Assembly (NCBI RefSeq): GCF_030915525.1
Contig: NZ_CP133269.1
Span: 4,606,501-4,670,500 of the forward strand
Origin: Neobacillus sp. PS2-9
GTDB lineage: Bacteria > Bacillota > Bacilli > Bacillales > Cytobacillaceae
Length of the DNA: 64,000 bases
Direction: 5' to 3'
The notes under the pieces were generated by a model, which saw nothing but the letters and a program-made list of their open reading frames with translations, searched no databases and was not told the DNA's origin. Below are positions 1 through 7,509 of this stretch, in pieces. Both the position numbers and the translations under genes were made by a program. Position 1 is the first letter of the stretch, and each line of letters begins with the position of its first letter.

Positions 1-154
1 GCGTACCAAGGGTTCAGCGTTTTAATCAAACGTTTGATTAGTTTTTTCGGTCCTATGCACCTGGGGTTCCAATTTTTAATCAAACGTTTGATTAGTTTCG
101 CCAGCCCTTACGTACCAAGGATTCCAGCATTTTAATCAAACGTTTGATTAGTTT
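1..154. repeat. Three palindromic repeat units
   Basis: A 24-bp block is repeated identically at 21-44, 75-98 and 131-154. Its core is a perfect 18-bp palindrome, TAATCAAACGTTTGATTA. Similar but degenerate flanks (for example GGTTCCAGC just before the block) make a unit of about 55 bp. The array starts at or before the window edge, so the copy number is a minimum. The palindrome has the look of a TetR-type operator or an iteron, and it lies immediately downstream of a gene resembling replication initiators. It is not a CRISPR, because unit and inter-unit are related and the repeat is short. Confidence 0.85.
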
Positions 155-156
155 AT

Positions 157-642
157 TTAGCTGTCGATATCCGAAAAAGGGACTTCATTTTTAACCTTAT
201 GTATCTCTGGGATTACCTCTATCAAACAACCATCCTCAACCTTCCACTCCAACTGCTCAAACCGACCCTGGAAAAACACTTCCTCCTCATTCTCCAATTC
301 TATCAGCCGCTCGTAATCAATCGTATACCACTTCGTCTTATCCAACTTCAACCTATTCCAATTCGCAGAAAGTAAATAACCTTGACTCTCTAATGACCGA
401 ATCGCCCGCTTAATTGTACTCTCCGACCAAAACGGCAGGTGCCTTTGCCACTCCTTATAGGTTTTGTAAACCCACTTCCTCCCCTCAACCACATACAAAC
501 TTGCCTCAACCCAATAATGAATCTGCTGCAAAACCACAGCCTGATTCAAACCTAGCTTCATCGCTACAGACGGAATCACCATCACCGGAATCTCATTGAC
601 TAACAATTTACTTATCTTACCCACGCCTCCGATTTCATTCAA
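157..642 (-). CDS. Winged-helix replication-initiator-like protein
   Basis: A 161-residue protein whose residues about 25-115 resemble the N-terminal winged-helix domain of phage and plasmid replication proteins: a helix around QAVVLQQIHYWVE, then a segment with Y-K-T-Y and W-x-E-S-T-I-K-R-A-I-R-S-L-E, which is a typical recognition helix, and a wing ending K-W-Y-T-I-D-Y. The C-terminal 45 residues are acidic and carry no recognised domain. The start is a TTG without a convincing ribosome binding site, so a shorter form is possible. No prophage genes are visible nearby; the palindromic repeats at 21-154 lie just past its 3' end. The role in replication is inferred from the fold only. Confidence 0.6.
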   Translation of the reverse strand: MNEIGGVGKISKLLVNEIPVMVIPSVAMKLGLNQAVVLQQIHYWVEASLYVVEGRKWVYKTYKEWQRHLPFWSESTIKRAIRSLESQGYLLSANWNRLKLDKTKWYTIDYERLIELENEEEVFFQGRFEQLEWKVEDGCLIEVIPEIHKVKNEVPFSDIDS

Positions 643-756
643 TTTTTTTAAAGGTACTCGATTCGTCCAACAAGCTAGTATGGTCCTTCCATAAGGTCAT
701 TGCACCTTCACTGTTTATATAAAGAGAATTGAGGAAACTGGACAGGTTGATTTCAA

Positions 757-785
757 AGAAAAAACAGTGGATCTTGCTTCCACTG
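757..785 (-). terminator. Rho-independent terminator of the 84-aa gene
   Basis: A 7-bp perfect stem (765-771 with 779-785, CAGTGGA/TCCACTG) is followed, in minus-strand reading, by a run of at least six U. It lies 18 bp past the stop of the small gene at 803-1057. Confidence 0.8.
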
Positions 786-802
786 CCCGAAAAGTTTTTA
801 AA

Positions 803-1057
803 TTATTTTTTATGTACAAGAGTGCTTGATAATAACCGATATTTACCCCGCGCCACTCTCTCAAGAACCCGGAATTCATCACTTACAGTAGACGAAGAAT
901 TACCACCCAATTGTTCAGGAACCATATCGGCTAAAGCCGTTCCAACATCTTTCCACATATTTGGATACTTTTCATCTAGCCATTCCCGAACCTCTTGTAT
1001 AGTTCCCTCGCCACCTAAATCAATCAAAGCCCAAATGATAGCTTCATTTTGGTTCAT
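803..1057 (-). CDS. Small winged-helix-like hypothetical protein
   Basis: An 84-residue protein with an ATG start at 1057 preceded by a GGGTGG ribosome binding site. The pattern (I-I-W-A-L-x-D-L-G-G-E-G-T, then E-V-x-E-W-L-D-E-K-Y-P, then R-G-K-Y-R-L near the end) looks like a HARE-HTH or Mrr-N-like winged helix, a domain type often fused to or found near restriction proteins. It stands alone, has its own terminator, and reads in the same direction as the defence island that begins 500 bp upstream of it. Function unknown; the winged-helix reading is a pattern judgement. Confidence 0.6.
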   Translation of the reverse strand: MNQNEAIIWALIDLGGEGTIQEVREWLDEKYPNMWKDVGTALADMVPEQLGGNSSSTVSDEFRVLERVARGKYRLLSSTLVHKK

Positions 1058-1559
1058 ATATGCACCACCCTTATATCATGAGTATCAGTTGGCCTTAAAT
1101 ATTTTTTAAAATCCATTAAGAATTCCTTGCCGTTTAGTCACAACAATCCTTTTAATAGATTGTTATAGCGCTGATAGACTCCATTCTTCCTTAAAGGCTT
1201 CAGCATTTAAAGCGAAAATGTAGGCAGTATTTTGTCTTATCAGCTTCATTGCAACTACAAGTATCTTCCTGTGACCATCGGTGATAAAACTGGTAAATAA
1301 ATTTGAAATTCTTATATGTTATCATTCTATCCGTAGAAATTTTTAAAATAGGTGAATTAGTTATAACCTTTTACTAGGAGGTGTTTATCCTTAATAACGA
1401 CAAAAAACCAACTTTATACTTTTATTTTGCGGAACAGTATGTATTTCATATTCTGACAAAATTGTTTTTCTCTCAAATTTCCCCTTGAAGTTTGGCATTA
1501 ATATTTTATCCACTCACCTTTGTAAATGGGCACTTAAAGCTCTTACTATAGATATGTAT
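1058..1559. other. Intergenic stretch without recognised feature
   Basis: About 500 bp between the small winged-helix-like gene and the last gene of the defence island. A Shine-Dalgarno-like AGGAGGTG occurs near 1376 on the plus strand but no start codon follows it at a useful distance and the frames close quickly. No hairpin terminator for the island operon was seen here. Confidence 0.5.
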
Positions 1560-2327
1560 TCAAGTTAACTGTTCAACTTTAGTATATTTAACCTGACCTT
1601 CTATAAAACGCCAAGCTTTGTCATATGCTTCTTTTTCATTAAGCATGTCCCAAATTGTAACTCCCCCAACAAGATTAATATACTTAATTAAGTCTCTTAC
1701 TAACTGCCTCTTGTTCTTAATTTTTTGGATATCTCCACTTTTTTCAAGTTCATCAATGTTTGAAATTATTTCTAAAATAGCCTTTAATGCAACATTATTT
1801 CGAGATAAATTAGTAGTTTCTATTAATAAATTTGCTACATCTTGGTAACCTAGAATTATACGGGTATAGAAGTAAGGATCATCCTTTGTCTTGTCATATG
1901 TCATATTCACATACCACCATAATCTTGAGAGTCCATTACGATAAAATGTCTTACTTTTCGAACTGAAAAAGTAGCGTGTTTTGATAAATTCAACTTCGTC
2001 TCCCTCTGCTGCTTGAACAGGCCATCTTTTACACATATAGGCCCAGAAAGAAGTATGCGTTAAATATGACCAAAACCTCTCATCTGAAGCTAAGGTCAAT
2101 GGAAGTTCATTATAGTATTCATATAAATTAATTGCATTTATCAAATCTTCCTTACTTCTATTAGAAGGATCACTCACCTCTAAGATTAAATTCTGGTCTA
2201 TATTAGGAATCTGTAATATTTTTAAAAATTCATCATTACTATTTAATTCATAAAATGGCATGTTTTTTGAAATATTCTCTTTCAAATCAATTAACGTTGC
2301 CTCTTTCATTAATTTATAAGCATTCAT
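1560..2327 (-). CDS. DUF6339-like protein, end of second GHKL module
   Basis: A 255-residue protein. A central segment, about residues 75-105, reads L-P-L-T-L-A-S-D-E-R-F-W then Y-L-T-H and W-x-Y-M-x-K-R-W-P, which is the signature I associate with the DUF6339 family; the biochemical role of that family is not known to me. Its ATG overlaps the stop of the upstream gene by four bases (ATGA), so it is translationally coupled to it and, through it, to the GHKL ATPase gene. No nuclease motif is evident. A defence role is inferred from the operon; the family name is from memory of the motif and should be confirmed by profile search. Confidence 0.65.
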   Translation of the reverse strand: MNAYKLMKEATLIDLKENISKNMPFYELNSNDEFLKILQIPNIDQNLILEVSDPSNRSKEDLINAINLYEYYNELPLTLASDERFWSYLTHTSFWAYMCKRWPVQAAEGDEVEFIKTRYFFSSKSKTFYRNGLSRLWWYVNMTYDKTKDDPYFYTRIILGYQDVANLLIETTNLSRNNVALKAILEIISNIDELEKSGDIQKIKNKRQLVRDLIKYINLVGGVTIWDMLNEKEAYDKAWRFIEGQVKYTKVEQLT

Positions 2328-3205
2328 TCATTATCAGCTCCCTCTAAGTAGACAATGTTCTCTAATGATACCAAAGCTGCTTCTTTAGAAGAGTTAAGCA
2401 GTTCATAAGAAATACCTGTGATATCTTCTAGTTTTAAATCTATTATGTTATAGCCCATAGTTTGTAATTTCTTTTCCAATGTACGATACCAATCTAAGTT
2501 TTCTATTTCTTCCAATGAATACTCATCCTGTGCAATAGATTGAATGCTAAATAACGTTTCAATTAAAGCAGGCAAATATAACAAAGAAACTAAAATCTTA
2601 TTACAATCATCACCAAAAGCTTTCAAATGACTAACTTTGTCAAAAGAAACCTCAGGAAGGGCGATATTTATCTGGTGATCATTAAATGCAATTTTAATAG
2701 CAGGTGCTTGTGGAGAAGTATCTTTACTTACTTTAAATATACTATTAGTATTAGACATAGGTTTTTTTTCAATGTGAATAGTTTGTGAATCACAAAATGC
2801 TAAGATATCACCTTTTTGGATATTGAAATTTACCCCCATGAAATCTATGTGAGCATCAACATTAGAATAATTTCTTATTTCCTCTTTTGCCAAGACAAAA
2901 AAATTAACATCTATTTTTTTATTCATAAGATTTTTAGGTATACTAATTTTATTTGTAGGATTAGAAAGGGAAAATGTTCTACGTTGCATTGTAGAAACAC
3001 ATTCAAAATGAACATTGTAAATAGCTTTTCCCGTTTCAACTAACTCTTTTAACTTAGAATTCTCTAAAATAAATTCCACAATAAATACTAATAGCCCATT
3101 TTCTTCACTTTGAGACACTATCTTACCCTTAAAAAACCCTTTTCGAAAATCATCACTCACAGGATTCAAAACTGGATGTGGAAAATTCCTTGCTTTTAGT
3201 TTCAT
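2324..3205 (-). CDS. Unknown protein coupled to GHKL ATPase
   Basis: A 293-residue protein that I do not recognise. The N-terminus reads KARNFPHPVLNP; the first 180 residues alternate hydrophobic and polar positions and look beta-rich, and the last 100 look helical and acidic (for example D-E-Y-S-L-E-E-I-E-N-L-D-W-Y). There is no signal peptide, membrane segment or clear catalytic motif. Its start codon overlaps the stop of the upstream GHKL gene (ATGA) and its own stop overlaps the start of the DUF6339-like gene, so three proteins are made in a coupled fashion. It could be the substrate-recognition or adaptor subunit of the module; that is inference from position. Confidence 0.6.
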   Translation of the reverse strand: MKLKARNFPHPVLNPVSDDFRKGFFKGKIVSQSEENGLLVFIVEFILENSKLKELVETGKAIYNVHFECVSTMQRRTFSLSNPTNKISIPKNLMNKKIDVNFFVLAKEEIRNYSNVDAHIDFMGVNFNIQKGDILAFCDSQTIHIEKKPMSNTNSIFKVSKDTSPQAPAIKIAFNDHQINIALPEVSFDKVSHLKAFGDDCNKILVSLLYLPALIETLFSIQSIAQDEYSLEEIENLDWYRTLEKKLQTMGYNIIDLKLEDITGISYELLNSSKEAALVSLENIVYLEGADNE

Positions 3206-4998
3206 ATTGAAACCACCTCCAAAGAATAACGCGTCACATTGTCTAAAGTAAGTGTGATTGTCGTTTTTACATCACTAGATAAGTTTACAGGACCTAGGAC
3301 ATTTCCGTTTACGCCAATATACTCTCCCGTTTGATCTAGAATGGCTCCGTATATTTTTGCGTTCTCCGTAACACTTTCTCCTACTAAATTTACCTCAATT
3401 AATGCCTCACCTGATCTTACAGGATTAATAACTAACCTATATTGCCCTTGTTCTCCATCTAAACAAAATGCACGCAATGTGCTAATTTTCGCCTTAGTAG
3501 TTTTGTCCTTTGGCTCTGGTTTAGGATTGGGTGGACGTGTCGGACGTGGCTCTCTTAAAAGTTTCGGTCGTTGCTTTCGTTCTCTCTTAATCATTGAGTT
3601 GGTTACAATGACTATTGACTCAATCTTTTCATCATTAAAATTAGTATCAATCTCCTGAGTAGGTTCTTCTTCTTGATTCAAACTCGGTAAAATATTTGCT
3701 AAACCAGGTATTTCTAATGAATCTTGTTCGACTTTAGGTGTAATTTCTCTAACTTTTTCATTTAACCATTTATATAATGATTTCTTTAAATCTTTAGCAT
3801 ATTTCGGATTCTTTTTATATAGACCAGGTTCCCAATCATCATGTGTAGGTGGCTCCATTTTTCGAACTACTTCATTAAGATTCTTCCCCTCCACTATTAA
3901 CGATCCTGCAAAAGTAATTGGTGTTCTAAAATGGCCTTTCTCATAAATTTTCATCCCTGTGCCTCTAATAAAAGAGACCCGGTTATTAAAATCTCCCCCG
4001 GATAACAAAAATAGTTTCATAGTTTCAATCTGACCGTCTTCCGTAGGATAATCAAAAAGCTTAATTGTGGCTTCTTGAGAAGTTAATGTTAAATAAAACT
4101 CTAAACAACTACTCTTTGGATTAAACTCTTTAATTTGTTCCACTACTTTCTCCAGAGTTTCTTTATTGATAATAGTTTTTTCAACAAGTACCTCAAGAGA
4201 ACCATTAATAATTGCCCACATATAGTTGGAAACAGTTTCCTCTATAACAGTATTCATCCAGTTATTATTACCTTCAAACCCAAGAATAAATTTATCAGTA
4301 CCATAATCACCACTCTCTCTTGTAAAAAAAGGATGTAACCCAGAGAGGTCAGTTAACGGACGAAATCCACCTTTAATGCCATAAAAACCAGTTCCTTGTG
4401 TAGGGTACTCCTCCCCGCGATCAAAGCTTGCAATTTTAATAACTCCTTGAAAACCTTTATTATTTTCACTTTCGCTATTAAGAGTCGCATATAACATTGT
4501 ACGAAAAATGGATGCTGCAAAAGGAGCATGTTTTCCAATACCATAAGATCCATTAGATGTTCCTGTTTTAGCAGTATCGCCTGTAGTTTTTGTAAGTCTA
4601 TGAAAATGGCTATTTTTGGTTTTACCTACTTTAGTTAAACCTGTAGTATTATAATCACGAATTGCTAATACTGAAATTGTCTCTTTTTGAAGAGCTTTAT
4701 ATCCCTTTTTAAAAAAGTCATATGTTTCATTCGAGACTCCTTCATAGGATTTAGTAGCTAATTCAAAAATTTTATTCAATCCATCAATTCCTGGTATTTC
4801 TTGCTTATATAAGTGTTTGTTGACGAACTTAACTATTGCAGGCTTCTCCACACTCACCCTAGCATCTAACGAATCCTGAATAACTTCTCTTGTTAAGGAC
4901 TTAATAGGATTTGCTTGAAAATAGGAAATTCCAGAATCATTTAAACCATCTTCTTTTCCTCCATTGGTTGAAGGAAATTCCCACCCAATTTGGTCCAT
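3202..4998 (-). CDS. GHKL ATPase (paraMORC-like), second module
   Basis: A 598-residue GHKL-fold ATPase. The N-box is near residue 40 (R-E-V-I-Q-D-S-L-D-A), the G1 box near 118 (I-R-D-Y-N-T-T-G-L) and the G2 box near 153 (NGSYGIGKHAP). The canonical Mg-binding Asn of the N-box is replaced by Asp (Q-D-S instead of E-N-S). A proline-rich, basic linker (about residues 485-510) leads to a C-terminal beta-rich domain. Such proteins are the paraMORC relatives of MutL/MORC found in restriction loci. The chosen ATG at 4998 has GGAGAT eight bases upstream; the ATG two codons earlier is too close to it. Coupled to the next gene by ATGA overlap. The DNA- or complex-remodelling role is inferred from the family. 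Confidence 0.75.
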   Translation of the reverse strand: MDQIGWEFPSTNGGKEDGLNDSGISYFQANPIKSLTREVIQDSLDARVSVEKPAIVKFVNKHLYKQEIPGIDGLNKIFELATKSYEGVSNETYDFFKKGYKALQKETISVLAIRDYNTTGLTKVGKTKNSHFHRLTKTTGDTAKTGTSNGSYGIGKHAPFAASIFRTMLYATLNSESENNKGFQGVIKIASFDRGEEYPTQGTGFYGIKGGFRPLTDLSGLHPFFTRESGDYGTDKFILGFEGNNNWMNTVIEETVSNYMWAIINGSLEVLVEKTIINKETLEKVVEQIKEFNPKSSCLEFYLTLTSQEATIKLFDYPTEDGQIETMKLFLLSGGDFNNRVSFIRGTGMKIYEKGHFRTPITFAGSLIVEGKNLNEVVRKMEPPTHDDWEPGLYKKNPKYAKDLKKSLYKWLNEKVREITPKVEQDSLEIPGLANILPSLNQEEEPTQEIDTNFNDEKIESIVIVTNSMIKRERKQRPKLLREPRPTRPPNPKPEPKDKTTKAKISTLRAFCLDGEQGQYRLVINPVRSGEALIEVNLVGESVTENAKIYGAILDQTGEYIGVNGNVLGPVNLSSDVKTTITLTLDNVTRYSLEVVSI

Positions 4999-5010
4999 TG
5001 TCATATCTCC

Positions 5011-5247
5011 TTACTTTTTAAATTTAAATTCTAGATTTCTTTCTGTACTCTCTTCAGCAAATTTGTTTTTAAGTACCTTTAGCTCATATTCCAGAGAATC
5101 AATGATTTGTTTCACATGCTTATCAGTGTAATCATAATTATTTTTATTTGCTAAGTTACCAATCAATTGAATTTTCTTTAATGTATCACTTACTCTTTTC
5201 TCAGCAATTCTTTCAAATTTTAAAAGTTTCTCTTGATTTTCAGTCAT
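5011..5247 (-). CDS. Small charged helical protein before GHKL ATPase
   Basis: A 78-residue, lysine- and glutamate-rich protein predicted to be mostly helical (E-K-L-L-K-F-E-R-I-A-E-K-R-V, then S-L-E-Y-E-L-K-V-L-K-N-K), probably a coiled coil. It starts with ATG after AAGGAG at nine-base spacing and ends 12 bp before the GHKL gene at 4998, so it is the first gene of the second module. No family recognised. A small partner or regulator of the ATPase is the simplest reading. Confidence 0.6.
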   Translation of the reverse strand: MTENQEKLLKFERIAEKRVSDTLKKIQLIGNLANKNNYDYTDKHVKQIIDSLEYELKVLKNKFAEESTERNLEFKFKK

Positions 5248-5462
5248 GCTATCAAACTCCTTTTTCTTGTTAATTCCAATCTAACAATTATTTACAAAAA
5301 ATACAATAATATATAAATATTTTTAAAATATTTATATATATTTGATATATAGTTAAAACAAGTCACAATAAATCGCGTTAACAGATAAACTTCTCAGTGG
5401 TTTATAATGATTAAACCTATTAGTTAAATTAAAAAAGTTGTAATTATAAGGTATTTAACTAT

Positions 5463-5496
5463 AAAAAAAAAGAGTCCAAAAAATAATTTGGACTCT
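5463..5496 (-). terminator. Terminator after the cytosine methyltransferase
   Basis: A perfect 10-bp stem (5471-5480 with 5487-5496, AGAGTCCAAA/TTTGGACTCT) with a 6-base loop, followed on the minus strand by at least eight U. It ends the methyltransferase transcript, so the module downstream (5247 to 1560) probably has its own promoter in the very AT-rich 5250-5460. Confidence 0.9.
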
Positions 5497-5532
5497 CTCT
5501 CCTTACTTTATAATTATGTTTAAATAACCGGA

Positions 5533-7281
5533 CTAGTTTAAGATTTTTTTTGCAGGTTGTATTATATCAATAATTTTATTTTCTACTACTATCCCAAGTG
5601 ACTCTAGCAAACTTTCAGCCACAAATCTTGCCATTAATGGAGGTACTGCATTACCTACCTGCTGATACTGAGAATCCTTTGGACCTAAGAATTTATAATT
5701 ATCTTGGAACGATTGTAATCTTGCTGCTTCTCTTATACTGATAGCCCTATCAATAGTAGGGTGGATCCACATTGACTTTCTAACATTGAGAACTGTATCT
5801 GAAGGTTCATTATAATCAAGTCTCTTATAAATAGTATTCTGTGTTCTACTGTGATCACTATATGTTGTCTTTAAAGAGTCCTTTAAATTATGAAAGTTTT
5901 GGCCAGCTGTTAAAGCTTCAAATCTTTGTTGTGCAATTTCTCTTGAGTCTGTTCTTACATGATTATAGATTAGATTATTTTCATTATTATTCAAGTACAT
6001 ATTTAATGGGCTATCACTAAGAGGCTTGGTGTCTCCCCTATATATTTCATCATCCTTTACATCTGTACTTGGTAGCAACTTTTCAAGATCCTTAATTGCA
6101 TCGTGAATTTTATAATATTCTTTTCTTTTGTTATTCTTAAAGATTGCTTCCGGTATTTTTACTGGCTCGCCTTCTCGAATTTCTTCTAAAACTCCAATTA
6201 AGATAAGCCTTCTTCTCTCCTGGGGGACACCGAACATGGCAGAATTAAAGATATAATTTTCTTCATTAAATTTATAACCCAAACTAGAGATTTTAGCCTT
6301 TATATAGCTAAAAACATTATATGATTTAATATGGATTACAAAACTGTCTCCACTAATATCGATATCGGTAAACAATTTAATTTTGTTCTGAATTATTTCA
6401 GAAATTTTGTTGATTACTTTTTGTGTTTCTATAATTTCCTCAAGTATATCTGAGAATTCTTTAACACAAATTTCTTCATCTTCAAGTATTTTTTTTAAGT
6501 TTTCTCCTAAGAGATTCCAAGAAGTTTTATAAGATTCCTCCCAAAACTTATCATGGATTCCCTTCCATTTACTGTTTACAATTTTTGAAAAATACTTCTT
6601 ATTATTTTGTTTATTTAAGAAGTTTTTCAATTCACTCACTGTCTGATTCTTTGCATGCCTTAACAGAGAATTCAGTTTCGAGAATACATCCTTATCTATT
6701 ATATATTTAGATAAGCTATCGCCGTTATTATATTTATTCATTAAAAAGCATCTAAGGCTTTCAAAATTATTTGTCACATTACCAATCTTAATGATTTCGC
6801 CATCCGGCTCTAATCCTAATTCAGCTAGTTCTTTTTCATCATCTTTACTTATAAAAAATTTATGCTTTTCCGATTCCAACGTTCTTACATTTTCCATTAT
6901 AAACGCTTTTGGTTTTATTTCCTCTATTGCTCGAAGATACTCTTTTACAAGCTGGTTATTTGAAGATATAAGTGTATTCTTTTGTCTATTTGCATTTGAA
7001 AAACCCTGGCAGGGCGGTCCGCCAATGATAACATCTATGTCTTGATATTCATCTTTTAGAATACTGTCTTCATCTTTATAGACTAATTTTGTAATATCTT
7101 TATGGAATAATTCCTCATTTAAATACGGATGGTTTTCTAAATATGTTTTTCTAGCATTCTCATTAATCTCCACTGCAATTTTAACTTGAAATTGATTTGT
7201 TTGTTCAAATCCATTGCTGAGACCACCGGCACCTGCAAAAAGATCCATTACTTGTAGTTTTCCATCTTTCAATACCTTCAC
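5533..7281 (-). CDS. DNA (cytosine-5) methyltransferase with large insertion
   Basis: A 582-residue C5 methyltransferase. Motif I is DLFAGAGGLSNGF (from residue 13), motif IV is GGPPCQGFSNANR with the catalytic Cys at residue 91, and motif VI is E-N-V-R at 130. Motif VIII is Q-E-R-R-R-L-I-L, and motif X is Q-V-G-N-A-V-P-P-L near the C-terminus. The usual family length is 330-450; here about 190 extra residues, lysine- and asparagine-rich and probably helical, sit between motifs VI and VIII. The target recognition part includes Q-Q-R-F-E-A-L-T-A-G-Q-N. GTG start at 7281; a TTG nine bases on is possible. It lies between the two ATPase modules and ends in its own terminator. It probably marks self DNA for one or both; the target sequence cannot be read from the protein. 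Confidence 0.93.
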   Translation of the reverse strand: MKVLKDGKLQVMDLFAGAGGLSNGFEQTNQFQVKIAVEINENARKTYLENHPYLNEELFHKDITKLVYKDEDSILKDEYQDIDVIIGGPPCQGFSNANRQKNTLISSNNQLVKEYLRAIEEIKPKAFIMENVRTLESEKHKFFISKDDEKELAELGLEPDGEIIKIGNVTNNFESLRCFLMNKYNNGDSLSKYIIDKDVFSKLNSLLRHAKNQTVSELKNFLNKQNNKKYFSKIVNSKWKGIHDKFWEESYKTSWNLLGENLKKILEDEEICVKEFSDILEEIIETQKVINKISEIIQNKIKLFTDIDISGDSFVIHIKSYNVFSYIKAKISSLGYKFNEENYIFNSAMFGVPQERRRLILIGVLEEIREGEPVKIPEAIFKNNKRKEYYKIHDAIKDLEKLLPSTDVKDDEIYRGDTKPLSDSPLNMYLNNNENNLIYNHVRTDSREIAQQRFEALTAGQNFHNLKDSLKTTYSDHSRTQNTIYKRLDYNEPSDTVLNVRKSMWIHPTIDRAISIREAARLQSFQDNYKFLGPKDSQYQQVGNAVPPLMARFVAESLLESLGIVVENKIIDIIQPAKKILN

Positions 7282-7509
7282 CCCTACAAGAAGATGTCTT
7301 CTTGAATTTATTAAAAAACCTTTCAGAAATCAAAAAGGATTCTTCAATTCCTATTTTAATACAAACGTATGTTCTGTTCAAATTTAAAGCCAATAACCTA
7401 TCAATTATATCATCAAAATTTCATAGAGGTAATACTACATTTTTTAACACAATATAAATGGAAACACCCTCAGTCTCAAGAACCAAGACCAAGGGTATTG
7501 TTAAATTCA

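Noticed and set aside
1..154. Possible CRISPR end
   Set aside because: Only three short palindromes, and the sequences between them are related to each other; no cas genes.
5250..5460. Promoter boxes for the second GHKL module
   Set aside because: The region is so AT-rich that many -10-like matches occur; none has a clear partner, so no site is called.
7465..7497. Terminator after the AIPR gene
   Set aside because: An imperfect stem (ACCCT/AGGGT, GTCT/AGAC) exists but no U-tract follows on the minus strand.
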